A DNA stretch of 64,000 nt from Copromyces sp. CBS 386.78 (taxonomy: Eukaryota > Ascomycota > Sordariomycetes > Sordariales > Sordariaceae): the NCBI GenBank assembly GCA_030685235.1, contig MU839145.1, positions 62,001 through 126,000 on the forward strand, written 5' to 3'. The notes beneath the pieces were generated by a model. That model searched no databases, was not told where the DNA came from, and saw nothing but the letters and a program-made list of their open reading frames with translations. Of this stretch, positions 35,504 through 47,664 are shown piece after piece (positions within the stretch are counted from its first letter, which is position 1; each line of letters begins with the position of its first letter). The position numbers and the translations under genes were made by a program.

Positions 35504-37746
35504 TTACCATTCCACGCCCAACACACAGAGCCGCTTAACCTTCGCGGACCAGCCAAACGTCAAGGTACCACGGGAGTACAGCAGCCGTGCCTCCAAATCT
35601 TTGAGTGACACCGGGTCAACTTTGATCAAGTCCTTCCAGATGTATTGGTGAGGTTGAGGCACAGCACAATCAGCCCCATGATCTTCCTCATCTTTGATAG
35701 TAGGGTCAGAGACATCCTTACTTGGCGATGATTCGGTCTTTATCTCTCCATCAGTCTGTTGTCTTTCGTCATGATTGTCGTCCAAACATACGCCACGACC
35801 ACCTCTGAGCAACTCAGACCATGCTCGATCGCTCCAAACCAATTTGCCCGGGGCAACACATCCTGTTTCGTCGGCGATGGGTCCGATGACACGGGGGTTG
35901 ATGGTTAGTTCACAATCTTTGTGGCAGTTCTTGCATGTCGCAGACGACTGGTTGGAGTAGAGGGGGAAGTTGCAACTGGATATATAAGGTAGTGTCAGCT
36001 TCTGGCAGTTTTTCTACCACCGATCGTGGAAAATAGGAGGCATGATATGTGCACCAGCTGTAGTGCCGACCTGCGATCAGAACCGCCGCATTTCCCATCA
36101 ACAACCAAGACACAAACTTCGTCCAAAAGTAATTGGAAATGGAGGAGGAAAATATAGAGAACGCAGCCAGGCCATTTTCAAACATAGCTGAATGCGAATG
36201 AAGATGGCAAAAAGCTTAGTCGCCCAGGAGACTTGGGGGAACGAACCACCATGCTCCAGCTGGGAAACTGTACCAGGGGTACCGCGCACCCGGCAATGTT
36301 TTCTCACACGGAACCGCTCGGCCATTTGGCCAATTGGACCGCGCTGGAATTAGAGCCTGGTGTCGGACCTTATATGGTGCGTAGGACGAGGCCTAGATGT
36401 GATGGGATGAAAGGCGGACTTGTATGTAAGTACCGTATGGGCTGATGCGGGTTGACTAACTCACCATTCGAAACAACAGAGTTTGTTCTGTCTCTGGCTC
36501 TCGCAGATACTGGCGCCAAGTATGAGGACGTTGAGCTTCCCGGTAAACACAGCCTTGGGGTCCTCTCTCACCCTCTCATCCACGTCGGCCAAGGTATACA
36601 GCACTCTGTTGGGACCGTTGATGGCATCTTCGACGTCCCAAATACCGATGGGGAATGGTATGTATATGCGCTCTCTCTTGGTTTGGGCCTCCGCCATCCT
36701 CCGAAGCCAGTGAGCATCTGGAAAATTGGGGTCCACGTCCACTATCGAGTTCAGGGCGATGCCCAGTCTTGGGTTTTCGTTAACTCTCTTCCGCGGGCAG
36801 AATTTTGGGTTGGTTATGAGCAGGATGGTATGTCCAGCCGTCCATGTGCGCGCTGAGATAATCTGGCCACTCCAGAGTTTGAGCACACAGTGGTTTGTTT
36901 CGTCACAGACATGGACCTCCACCAGTTCCAGAGTACCTGGCTCGTTGTTGGTCTTGATGGTCTTGCGAGGGCCGACGCTTGAGACACAGACAAGCACTCT
37001 TGTCAGGGTATCGTCCTTGCGCTTCTCATTGGCATGAGTGCCTTTCAGGAAGGCTTTGAGGCTCATTAGTCCCGGCATCTGAGAGGACGCAGAACTAGTG
37101 TCATATTCCAAAGGAATACGACAAAGACCCATCTCTTTTGAATTCTTTTCGTCTTGGTGGAACTTGATACACGACTGCGAAACCGGGCCTGGGTGAACAG
37201 GGATGATCATCGACACGAAAGGGACTTGAATCACGGCTGCGGTCGAGTATTCGGCCACAAAGCCAGTCCATACCGTAACCAGCTTCCCGAGGTGAAGGTT
37301 CGGTAGGTCGGATTGCGTACCGAGGAGTTTGACCTGGAGGAGTATTGGTGTCAACCAGATAGATGCTCAGAAATGTGTCGTGGGACGACTCGGAAGATAA
37401 AGGGTGAGGGTGGTGAACTCACAGCAACTACTCCAGTATCGTCTTTGACCACCATAAAGTGAAATCCAGAAGGAAGAGAGGATAGGGCTCTGGGCTGATG
37501 GTCAGGCTTGGCCGGGCATATGTTGACAATTCTCCCCATGAATCGGACCTTTCCTCTTCCTGGCTGAAGCTGGGAAATGTTGACTCTCTGGTAAGTGCCT
37601 TGTGGCTTCCAGGTTTCTGTCAATGGCTCTCGGTTTGTGCCTGCAAGGTTGGCTTCGGGTGATCCTTGGAGTGTTGAGGTCTGCGAGAAGGCAGAAGAGG
37701 CAGGAGGTTCCTTCTGATAGAAGGATTGAATCGGCGGGATTACCAT
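35504..37746 (-). CDS. MEIOB-like meiotic OB-fold protein (RPA1-related)
   Basis: I assemble five exons: 37423..37746, 36465..37333, 36310..36343, 36021..36070 and 35504..35975. All phases agree and the product is 582 residues. The first exon encodes an OB-fold strand set (GKVRFMGRIVNICPAKPD, FHFMVVKDDTGVVAV). The second continues with KLVTVWTGFV, then a second OB fold: VSSVGPRKTIKTNNEPG, VEVHVCDETNHCVLKLWSG, TAGHTILLITNPKF, and PNFPDAHWLRRMAE. The last exons encode a zinc-ribbon OB fold (CNFPLYSNQSSATCKNC) and NPRVIGPIADETG. This order matches animal MEIOB, a single-stranded DNA-binding partner of RPA needed for meiotic recombination. The two middle exons are small and tentative, and the last intron is only 45 nt. 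It is convergent with ino1. A more distant RPA1 paralogue is the alternative. Confidence 0.68.
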
Positions 37747-38424
37747 GATGGCAATATCACGCAAGGGTCCTGGACAGTTGCAAAGAGGCTTCCGATTCAA
37801 AAGACTTGGTCAAAATTTAGCCCGCAGGGCAACTTGGCTTGAGGTTGAACTTGACGGGAGGTCCAAATTAGTAGATTCTGTGTGTTGCCTCGTTCAACTT
37901 GAGGTGAAACGGATTGGGAAATTGAACGCGAAGGACGGACCACGACTAGGCAGGTGCAATCCTGGGAGTGGAGGTACGCAGTGCTGCTGTTCTGTCCATC
38001 CCGAGGAAGGTGCTTGAAAGCACTTGCCATCGTGAGCAACAAGAGCCAAGGGAAGAAGCAACCCATGGGCTCCTTCCCTCACAAATATGGCCCATACAAC
38101 CTGTTGAGCAGTTGCGATCCTCCGTTACATTTTATCCATCAACCCCAGTTCCCGCTGCATACGTGATACCTCACCGACACTCTCTTCTTCACCCCGATCA
38201 CTGGTAGATACATTCGGCTCTCTGGATGCATTCGGTTATGTACATTGCCAAATCTGGCACTCTTTTCTACCCATTGCTTCCACCTTTTCCCTTCATTTTC
38301 CCAACTCCTTGGCTATGAGGTAAAGGCAAGCGTTGTTCCAGCACCAGGTCCTCCTGGCGATACGACCTCCACCATCTTGCTTGCGAGTAGCGCGAAGGCT
38401 AACAACGCCGACACTTGTGCATCT
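37747..38424. other. Upstream region of the MEIOB-like gene
   Basis: It holds the promoter of the MEIOB-like gene and the 3' end of the acyl-CoA ligase gene, both on the minus strand. No other feature is recognised. Confidence 0.45.
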
Positions 38425-40218
38425 CTAGAGCTTCGATTTGATATCTCCCACCTCCTTATCCGCGCGATCCCGAAGTTGCCTACGCAGAATCTTGCCAGAC
38501 TATACGAGTTACAAGTTAGCACCCAGACACCTGCAACATCACAAGAAATGATTGGAACTTACCGGATTCTTCGGAATGTTGTCGGTGAAAACAACACCGC
38601 CTTTCAGCTGCTTGTAGCGGGTCACCTTGCCAGCCATCCAGTCGGCAATCTCCTGTTCCGTAATCTTGGACTTGGGATTCTGACGAACGATGTAGGCTCG
38701 GGGAACTTCTTCGCCGTTGATTGTCACACCGATCACCGCTGCATCGGCCACCTCGGGGTGCTCGAGCAACAGTCCTTCAAGCTCAGCAGGCGCCACCTGA
38801 TTACCCTTCACCTTGATCAACTCCTTCAACCTGTCGACGATGTGAATAATTCCACCAGGTTTGTACGCGTCGAAGTAGCCAATGTCGCCCGTCTTGAGCC
38901 AGCGAGTGCCATCTGCGTCGACGACAATGGTGTCCGCTGTCGCTTCCGGCTTTCGCCAATAACCGCGCATCAGATTGGGACCCGTCACCCAGAATTCACC
39001 TCTTTCTCCGGCCTTGGTGATCTCTGTCTTTCCGTCCAGCGACATCAGCTTTCCGGAGCAGTTGGGCATCATCTCACCCACGCCTGAGCTGGGCTCCTTG
39101 TTGAGAGGATCCCACGACATGCAAGTACATGTCGTTTCGGTCATGCCCCAGCCCTGACGAAGAAGAAATTTTCTATTGAACAACTTCTCCGCTTCGTCGG
39201 CGACCTCTTTTGCTAACGGGGCGGCTCCGGAACCCATTCCCTCGACGCTTGAGAGATCGTACTTCTTGGTGAGAGGGGATTTGGCCAATGCGACCACAAT
39301 GGGTGGCACGCACGTGAGTGAGGTAATGCGATAGCGCTGAACATACTCGAGCATCTTCACGAAATCGAAGCTCGGCATGATGTAGATGGGGATTCCGGCC
39401 CGAGGCATGTTCGCGACAAAGTATGTCTGGCCATAAGCATGGTAAAGAGGCAGGAAGCAAAGGGCACGGGCTCGCTTTTGCCTTTCCTGCCAGTCGGGAT
39501 CGAGCTCGTTGAGGTGAATAACCTGAACTCCGTTTGCGACATAGCAGTAATGACTGATCTCAACGCCCTTGGGTACTCCAGTGGTTCCGCTGCTGTAGTT
39601 GAGACAGCATGTCGTGGTTTGGGGATCCTTTGGCTCTTTCCAGCTCCAGCTCTCAGCTTCTTTGGCGTTCCCCTGAAGGAGTTCTGTCCAGTGCTTGGCT
39701 CCCTCGATCCGACCCTTCAGCCCTGGTCCGGGATTGGAAGACAGCGCTACTTCCTGTGCTGCAGGAGTATCTCCGCCGAGAACGTAAATACGATCCCTTG
39801 GTAGGCCAGCCTCTTTAGCTGCCTCATAAGCCGTCTTGAGAGAGCCCTGTGCCGTGACGAGGAAGGTCGCTTGACTGTCGCGAAGCTGATAGGCCAGCTC
39901 TCTGGCCACAAAACTGGGATTGGCACCTGTGAAGATGCCTCCGGCCATCAAGATGCCAAGGAAGATAGAAGGGAAGAAGATGTTGTTGCCAGAGAAGAGG
40001 AGCACTCTGTCGCCCTCCTTCAGGCCAGCTTTCTGTAAGCCCAGGGCAACGCGCTTGGCCAAGAGTCGGTAGTCGCTGAGGTCGAGGTAGTTCGTATCGG
40101 GTTGCTCAGGATCGATATATGCACGACGGTCTGGGAGAGGACCGCAAGGCGAGTCAAAGATCCATTGTTGCAGTGAGCACCGAGGAACCTCGGCGGTCCA
40201 TCGTGACTTGACCGGCAT
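38425..40218 (-). CDS. Peroxisomal 4-coumarate-CoA-ligase-like acyl-CoA synthetase
   Basis: ANL-superfamily enzyme that activates a carboxylic acid as an acyl-AMP and then forms the CoA thioester. Two exons, 38563..40218 and 38425..38499, encode 576 residues. Motifs seen are the AMP-binding loop SSGTTGVPKG (about 209-218), LPLYHAYG, the substrate-pocket segment GSGAAPLAKEV, GWGMTET, DGTRWLKTGDIGYFD, and the C-terminal RLKELIKVKGNQVAPAELE. The final intron (donor GTAAGT at 38557-38562, acceptor TATAG) restores the hallmark PSGKILRR with the catalytic Lys, and the protein then ends in SKL, a perfect type 1 peroxisomal signal. Without splicing both would be lost. Substrate cannot be told from sequence; medium-chain, phenylpropanoid-like or other aromatic acids are possible. 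Confidence 0.88.
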
Positions 40219-42133
40219 CGTTGAGGGGAGTTTTTCTTCGGAGGTATCTGCTGACGGTTTGCGAAGAATGGTTCTAGGCCAAGTACCGGCACCACCTCTC
40301 GCTTTTATATGTTCGGGGGCGGGGAAGGGCGGAAAGGAAGTGAGTGAAGGACAGAGCCACTAGGTGTCAAAAGTCCAGCGCCACAAGATAAGTGAATGGG
40401 ATGGCTCAACGGGAACAGCTGGCTATAGGTGAAGCACGGCAGTAGCGTACCGAGAGGTTACCATTCACTCGAAGCCGCTGTTTGAACAACCCTCATGACC
40501 GCCCTCCCAAGAAGGGACGGAAGATAAATCCGTTCCCCAGTGCCGCCGCTCCCGCGTGTCTCAGCATCTCGAAATGTATGGACAGGGACCCGGAGGAGTG
40601 AGTGGACAGGTTGCCTGGCAGCGGAGCGAACCTTGCCTGCTCGCGAACACCCCATGCTCGTCAACAAATGTAGGCATTCAAGGTTGCCCATTTCCGGAAT
40701 TCAGCTCGCGGTCAATTGGCTGAAGGCATCTGGGTGTCTCCTCCCCCGCATTTACAGGGAGCAGATCCCCCGCAACAGCTTGGATCAGGGGTTGTTGTGC
40801 CGAGGCATGGAATCTCTCTCTTCGAAGAAGAAGCCAAAGAAGATTTGTCAAAAGAGATGGGATTCCCTGATACATGATGCACTGGCAACAAACGTCCTAG
40901 GTCCAACAGAACGTTGGGTCGTAGATGACACGGAAACCTTATGGTCTCGGCTGTGACGGCGAGGCGATACAGGGGATTAGTTTATAAGGTTGAAGAGACG
41001 TACCTACATCAACCTTGAACTGTTCGCCTCAGCTTATACACTACGGCAAATCCAACGGAGTGGACGGCCTCAACTGCCCCCAAAGCGGGTTCGATCGTGT
41101 ATAAGAGAAGTGTCCCAAGATGTCCCCGAGTACTCGGTGATCAAGGCGTATTGTCCATTGTCCAAAACGTCGCCATTGACCAAACGCTACATCTCTAGGT
41201 TTTAGGGCCTATGATGGTTGTTTGCCGTACATTTAGGGTATCCGCGCCGCCTTCCGGCATAGAGGCTCGTCGTGCCGTGAGAAGTCGTCGTAGAAGTACA
41301 TATGTCCGATGGTTCGGTAGGTGTCCAGAGTTCCGGAGTGATACCGGATCGTGGAAAGGCGGTTGAAGTTCTTATGGTCTGTGCTTTACACCTACCTACG
41401 CACGTACGTACTTTGTCAAAGTACCTACGTGCTGACTGTGGGAGCTGACCTTTGCGCCGGCCTAGGGCTTTGGCTGTTTTTCTAAAAAGCTTCATTTCCA
41501 CCAAAGTGCCTTTACATATTTGTTTCTTCAGTATCTTGTTTCCTCGGTTCATAACGTTTCTTGATCGGAGGGGTGCACTATGGTTCGTTGAACCAACCGG
41601 AGCGATAAACATCGAATTACCGACCCAACAGATGCCAAGAAAAGCTATTACAATAGTCAAAGCATCATAGAGCTGTAGATACAGCACACAAGTACGCTTA
41701 CGCACGGACTTTTGTGACAACGACGGTCATGATCCCAACTGATGTTGGTATGTGGTTATGGACGCTGTCTTCATGGCAAGATGAGTACTAGGAGATAATA
41801 GGAAGTCAGGTAACTCAAGACATCTAATTTTCAAATATCAACATCTTGTCGTATTGAGCTCGTGGTCGCTCTTTCCCCCTTGTGTTTTCACCGCGTTCGA
41901 GAATTGCCGAATTGTAACAAACTGCAATCGCAGATAAAAATTAAGAATCACTTCAATTGCGGGTTGCGGTTTGCACGAAGGATTCTCAATCTCATCATCG
42001 CATCGCACCGCATCGCATCCAACAACCACCAACAAATCTGAATGGTATCCGATTACGTACTAGCACCTGCTTCTTGACCTACCGAACAAAGTCATAATTT
42101 CGCCTTACAACAAAACAAGCTACCGTCTTGAAG
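40219..42133. promoter_or_regulatory. Divergent upstream region with a near-perfect palindrome
   Basis: About 1.9 kb between the divergent starts of the acyl-CoA ligase and translin genes. It contains a 33-base palindrome at 41400-41432 but no ORF I recognise. Confidence 0.4.
41400..41432. repeat. Near-perfect palindrome with 16-base arms
   Basis: GCACGTACGTACTTTG is followed after one base by its inverted copy with a single mismatch. It could form a hairpin, be a dimeric factor site, or be a remnant of a short inverted element. Confidence 0.5.
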
Positions 42134-43182
42134 ATGGCTCCCCCGATGATCGACCCCGCGCTCTTCGACCAGCTCAAGGAGAACATCGAGAAGGACGGCA
42201 GTATTCGGAAAGATCTTGAGCAGATCATCGAGGAGCTCAATCAGAATGTCTCTTATACTCAGGGAGTGTTGTCCAAAGTCCATTCCACCCCTCGTTCGAA
42301 ATGTACGGCTTTTGCACGCGGGCTGCCTTTTCGGTTACCAATCACGCCCATGTCACTCATCTATCTGATTGCTCACAACCCTTCTTAAACTGTTCTCTAC
42401 CATGGGGCCTATGGGATGACGCGTTAAAACCATGTTCATGATGAATTTGATCAAGTTTGGAACAGGATGCTAACTTACCAACCTAGATCCCGCACTACTT
42501 TCTCAGGTTGAGGGTGGTATCAAGAAGGAGTTGGAGACTACGACTCGTCTATCCCGGTTTGCCTCGCAGCACCCGTACTACAAGTGAGTATAAACGCCTG
42601 TCACGTAGTTGAGGCCACGGGCTGACGGATTTCTTCTTAAGGTACAACTACAAGTGGGGCCGCACACTCCAGGATGGCATCGCCACAGTGCTCCTGTGTG
42701 CTTGGTTGGGCGGTATGGGCAGCGACAGCAAGCCCGGCGAGGTTGGCCGTCTCCTGACATTGGAGGAAGTTGGCGAGGTATTCGGAGGTAAGTTTTTTTT
42801 GGCTTCATCGCTCCGCTGTCAAAGCAGCACCAGATGGCACAAGACAGCCAGACGCTTACCGTTTATGAAACCAGTCCCCGTCAACCTCAAGGACCGCGAC
42901 GCCTTCCACATTACCATCGAGGAATATCTTTTGGCTCTCATCTCAGTCATCGAGGATCTCAGCCGCCTCGCCATGAACTCGGTGACGTTGGGGGACACAG
43001 AGCTGGCTGTGCAGATTAGTGGATTCGTCAAGGATTTGCATGGTGGGTTCCAGATGCTCAACCTGAAGAACGATATTCTGCGCAAGAGGACGGATTCGGT
43101 CAAGTACGCTGTTAAGAAGGTCGAGGATGTGGTGTATGACCTATCTTTGAGAAACCTCATCCCGGCTAAGGAGGCTCAATAG
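42134..43182 (+). CDS. Translin
   Basis: Translin family, a nucleic-acid-binding protein that with TRAX forms the C3PO nuclease, known to process small-RNA passenger strands and tRNA fragments. Four exons, 42134..42302, 42487..42583, 42642..42787 and 42875..43182, encode 239 residues, normal for translin. The joined protein is all helical in character: IDPALFDQLKENIEKD, YKYNYKWGRTLQDGIATVLL, DRDAFHITIEEYLLALISVIEDLSRLA, and DILRKRTDSVKYAVKKVEDVVYDLSLRNL. The RKRTDSVKY segment corresponds to the basic, GTP/RNA-associated region. The Neurospora C3PO has been studied in tRNA processing. No trax gene is visible in this window. Confidence 0.93.
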
Positions 43183-43748
43183 ATGGGATATAAAATCACA
43201 TCTGGGGCCAGGGAAAAACAGGTTCGGGGTATATAGGTAACCCTTCTAAGTCATGGTTAATGAGGGTTGGGTCATTGTTCTAGAAGCCGTCACCGTATGG
43301 GGGTATATCCGGCTACATGAAAGCAGAGCTCATCCTCTGTGCTGAACTCTTTCAGCTCTGGCCGGTCTACCAAAGCCAATGAAGAACATAAAAGCATCAA
43401 GGTACCCAAGAAGGCTTCATCCCCCGTTTTACAATTCCTCATTCCACGAGGACACAAGTGATATCTTGACTTCGTCTCAAAGGGTAGAGGTGGTGAGCAA
43501 TACAGGGTTAGGGTTCTGAGCTCAGGGGCTTACAGTGGATCCCGAGTCTAACCGTCCTGCCCGCCGTCAATTGGAAGCTTGGCCTGTTCATCCATCAGCA
43601 ACGTTGCTTCTCTTCAACTTTCTCCGCGACAGCTGTTCGGTTCAACGACTGTACGGGTACAGTCCTACTGCCATTACATCGACGCTTACGATTGGCACCA
43701 CGAAGTTACTTCGACTTCTCCTGCTTCAGTTGCTTCCATGCAACAAAT
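43183..43748. promoter_or_regulatory. Intergenic region with telomere-like box upstream of gpi11
   Basis: Contains the translin 3' end and the gpi11 promoter. A GGGTTAGGGTT motif at 43505-43515 stands 234 bases before the gpi11 ATG. Confidence 0.4.
43505..43515. promoter_or_regulatory. Telomere-box-like motif GGGTTAGGGTT
   Basis: Identical to the boxes at 2916, 17401 and 53400, and well placed as an upstream element of gpi11. Role inferred from position. Confidence 0.35.
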
Positions 43749-44661
43749 ATGCCCCTCGTGGACCCGGTAACAATGTCCTCGTCAGCGATCGTTAAGGGCG
43801 CCGTAGCCCAGTCGGCCTCGACAACAAAAGCTACGTCCGGAAGTCAAGGGACAGATTCGACAACGACGACGACGTCGACTGGTGCTAGCAGCTCGCTGGC
43901 GACACTGCGACCCGTTCACATCAAGCAAACGCTAGCTGCTCAGACCGTCCGCCATGCTCTACCGGCCGCCTTGACCGCCTTGTACCTGCTTCGATTCGAC
44001 GCCCTCGTCGCCGATCCTGTCCCTGTGATGCGCAACGCCTTGCCCGTCGTCGCGGCACTCCAGATGACATATGCCCTTCTCTGCCTGCCTGCGGCGGGCG
44101 AGCCGGCGTCAAAGTCGAACCGGAAACCCCGGCCGGGCGAGAAGAAGAAGGGCGGCGACATTGGGTCGAGCACGATCATTGTATGTTATTCCATGTCTTA
44201 TCCGTCTCCAAGGATTATGAAGTCCCGTTTGGAGTTTACACTGCTAATTTTCCTCAATCAAACGCTAGACCGCACTCCTAGCCTCCGTCCTGACCTCCGT
44301 CGTCACGCCCTTCCTCCACTTCGCCATGGCCCTCTTCGGCGCGCCCTTCCTCACACACGGATCGCATACCTTCCTGTGCGCCGCGCACCTCGCCCTCCTC
44401 ACGCTCTTCCCGCTCTTCTACGTACACGGCGTCGACTCAGCCGCCTGGGCTGCGGTTGGCGGATTCCGCGCACCGCTCGATGAGACCTTTGGCGGTCTGG
44501 TGGGCGGCCTGTTCGGCGCGTGGCTGGGCGCTGTGCCTATTCCACTGGACTGGGACCGCGAGTGGCAGAAGTGGCCGGTCACCATTCTCTGTGGCGTTTA
44601 CGGAGGATACTTGCTTGGTAGGATTTTGGGAGGAACGCTGTTTTGGGGGAAGAGGTTCTGA
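43749..44661 (+). CDS. gpi11: GPI biosynthesis protein Gpi11 (PIG-F)
   Basis: Endoplasmic-reticulum membrane protein needed to add ethanolamine phosphate to the GPI anchor, as the stabilising partner of Gpi13/Gpi7. Two exons, 43749..44180 and 44269..44661, give 274 residues; donor GTATGT, branch GCTAAT and acceptor GCTAG. A polar Ser/Thr-rich N-terminus precedes several hydrophobic segments: ALPAALTALYLLRF, ALPVVAALQMTYALLCL, TALLASVLTSVVTPFLHFAMALFGAPF and HTFLCAAHLALLTLFPLFYV. The family signature LGAVPIPLDWDREWQKWPVT is complete, followed by GYLLGRILGG. An in-frame ATG at 43692 would add 19 residues; I prefer MPLVDPV at 43749. Confidence 0.93.
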
Positions 44662-45694
44662 GTTGTGGACGTTTGTCAAGAGCTGGACATCCTTCAAGAG
44701 AGAAGCCCTCCTCTGTTCCCGGCCAGCCGCTGCCCAAACTACATCTTGTCCTCGCGGCGGGAAATTTTTGGTATGGTGTCAATATCTGGGGGTGTGACAT
44801 GGTCGGCTGTTGGACTGCTGGTAATGGTGTCGCCTTTCTGCAGGTCGGAAACACACGAGAGAACGGGGAAACGGGTCGTGAAACCATTTTCGGGTTTGGA
44901 GGTTGGTCGTTACCCGGCATGAAGAGGATAATTCGGATAAAATTACTCTAGATAGCATGTTAATATTTAGTGCGGACTCTGGATAGAATAATGGAGGATC
45001 CCAGGGATCGTGGAAGTCAACAATGACGGAAGAAGTCTTCAGAGGGAGGCCGATGTTAGGAGCTGTTCTACAATCTATTGACCAATCACGGCACACCCGA
45101 AACGAAACATCACTAACACGGCAGCATTGCGGAGCGGTACTCCTTCCCTTCTGAAAATGTTACACCCGATACATATTCAAGAGTGAGCCCTTTTGAACGG
45201 AACATCTAGGCATTAGTATCCCGATCGTAAGGCGGTCCGGATGAGACCTTTACACATGCTATCTATTCTACCTAATGGAGTAAACTGGAATGGCGGTTAC
45301 TGCACCCCACCAGCACCCCAGCTTTTGAACTTTTTAGCGGGGACATTCATACCCCTGGATGGATGGACAGTCAGAGCTACCAGCTTCGACTCCGATGAGG
45401 TCCGATCCGTAACTTTGGTGGCCGATGTGCCGGTCGATCGAGTCAAGATTGTTTTGGTGACAACGGGGCCCAGAGATAACCTCAGCCCGTTCTTTCATCC
45501 CTTTTCCAGAAAGAGGCACAGGTAATCAAGTGAGATTCACCTGCCCGTCCCACGTCCTCGTCGGTATCTCCTTCCTTGATGGGATTGGAAGTTCGACTCC
45601 ATATCTCAACACCACCTTCCGCTTCATGATATCAAGCGAGAACGAGATACAAACATTCCTAGGTTTCTTGAGGTAGAAGGAAATCACCGACACC
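44662..45694. other. Intergenic region
   Basis: 3' end of gpi11 and promoter of the carrier gene; no other feature recognised. Confidence 0.45.
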
Positions 45695-46749
45695 ATGGAC
45701 GCCAACCTGAAAGAACACCAGCAACAAGCTCCGGTCCCTGCTGCCGCGCCGGTAGCGGCCCAGAAAGCGGTCGCAAACTACAAGGGATTCGTAGCCGGCG
45801 TGTTCTCGGGCATCGCCAAGCTCTCTGGTGCGTATCTACAATTACAACAGCGACAGAACTGTTTTCAACATTACACATCTTTGTCGCTGTTACTAACCAT
45901 TGCTTCACAGTCGGCCACCCCTTCGACACCATCAAAGTCCGCCTCCAAACCACCGACAGCTCTCGCTTCTCCGGCCCGCTCCAATGCGTCACCCAAACCA
46001 TCCGCAACGAAGGCATCCTGGGCTTGTACAAGGGCGCCAGCCCTCCCTTGGTCGGCTGGATGTTTATGGACAGCATCATGCTCGGCTCTCTGACGGTCTA
46101 CCGCCACCTCTTGCGCGACAACCTCTTCAACCCGCCCTGGCACCCCTTGCACGACCCTTCCAGACCTTTACCTTCGCACGGCCACGGCCTGGCGGGCATC
46201 TTGGCGGGCATGACGGTCAGCTTCATTGCGGCGCCCGTGGAGCACGTGAAGGCGAGATTGCAGATCCAGTACGCGGCGCGCAAGGAGGAGAGGATGTACA
46301 AGGGCCCCGTTGATTGTCTGAAGAAGGTGTATACCCACCACGGCATCAGGGGCGTGTATCATGGCCTGGGAGCGACGATCTTGTTCCGCAGCTTCTTTTT
46401 CTTTTGGTGGGGCACGTATGATGTGTTTAGCAGGTGGATGAAGGATCACACAAAGATGAGCACGCCGGCTATCAACTTCTGGGCGGGCGGGTTGAGCGCG
46501 CAGGTGTTTTGGCTGACTAGCTACCCGAGTGATGTCGTCAAGCAGCGGATCATGACGGACAATCTGGGAGGAGGGATTGGTGATGGCGTGAGGAGGTTCC
46601 CGAGATGGAGGGACGCCGCGGCGGCGATTTACAGAGAGCAAGGCGCGAAGGGATACTGGCGTGGGTTCTTGCCTTGCTTCTTGAGGGCGTTCCCGGCGAA
46701 TGCGATGGCGCTGTTGGTGTTTGAGGGTGTCATGAGGTCCTTGCCGTAG
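45695..46749 (+). CDS. Mitochondrial carrier family (SLC25) transporter
   Basis: Inner-membrane solute carrier of 323 residues in two exons, 45695..45827 and 45911..46749. The ATG has a strong context (CACCATGG). The three tandem carrier repeats each keep the signature: HPFDTIKVRLQ, APVEHVKARLQ and YPSDVVKQRIM, followed by GLYKGASPP, RGVYHGLGAT and GYWRGFLPC. The EH in the second repeat and TDNLG after the third resemble the yeast Ymc1/Crc1/Ort1 branch, which carries amino acids or acylcarnitines. Exact substrate is not determinable here. Ser rather than the usual Leu/Phe in the third PxD motif is a small deviation. Confidence 0.9.
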
Positions 46750-47074
46750 ATGGAATTGGGTTGGGATGATATCTAGGTTGGAAGGTCATGGCGCATTGGC
46801 GTTTGTTTGTCTGTTTACTTTTGGGTTAGATACTCCTAGAACGGAGGCGTTACTAATGGTTCATGAAGACTTGACAATATGGCGAGATCACATATTCACA
46901 TGGACGACGGAGACAGATATGGTTTTGGCCAGAACGCCATGCCTCACAAGGAGGCGACTTGACATTTGCTCATTGAACCCCGGTTTCCCGCTAAGCACAA
47001 TGCACACCAGTCCACCATATGGTATTCCCTGCCAGAAACCTCAAGTCTCCATTAATTCCCTTGGTTTATCATAT
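46750..47074. other. Convergent 3' intergenic stretch
   Basis: 3' ends of the carrier and eL22 genes; nothing else seen. Confidence 0.45.
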
Positions 47075-47664
47075 TTACTCCTCATCCTCTTCAGCCTCGT
47101 CGTTGACGACGTTGAAGAACTTGAGCTCGTAAACACCGCGGGAGGTGGAGACGACGCGGAGCCAGTCACGGAGCTGCATCTTCTTGAGGAACTTCTTGGT
47201 CCTGTAACGCAGAGTGATTGGTTAGCGTCTGTTTGGTCGCAAAGGTTTCTGGATGTCGCGATGGGGGATACGTACAGGTACTTGAGGTAGCGGCCAGAGA
47301 GCTCGTTGTGGGCAACGATCTCAATCTTGCCATCACCGACCTGGGAGATCTTGATGGTCTCGCCGAGGTTGCCGACGCGGCCCTCAACCTTGATCTTCTC
47401 GGTGAGGAACTTCTCGAAGGCAGAGACGTCGAAGATCTTGTCGCTGGCGGGCTGAGAAGCGTTGATAACGAACTTCTTGGTGACCTTGGGAGCCTTGCCC
47501 TTGGCAGACTTCTTCTGTAAAACACAATTTGACTTAGCCTACTGCTTCACGCCATGGTCGCTCAGGACCAAAATGAAAGAGGGATGCTTCCATATTGGCG
47601 TCTGAGGAATGGGCCAACAGCAAAGCGATGGTCATGTGGGCGAACATACGGTGATGGGAGCCAT
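47075..47664 (-). CDS. rpl22: 60S ribosomal protein eL22
   Basis: Component of the large cytosolic ribosomal subunit, 126 residues. Three exons: 47650..47664 (just MAPIT), 47276..47514 and 47075..47201. The tiny first exon followed by an intron is the usual layout of fungal ribosomal protein genes. Conserved stretches are [55 protein letters not shown], and [23 protein letters not shown]. The protein ends in the acidic NDEAEEDEE tail seen in eL22. The N-terminal part is Lys-rich. Codon use is C-biased, as expected for a highly expressed gene. Confidence 0.96.

Noticed and set aside
38245..39087. 280-codon plus-strand ORF opposite the acyl-CoA ligase
   Set aside because: It lies antisense to conserved coding sequence and has no recognisable domain.
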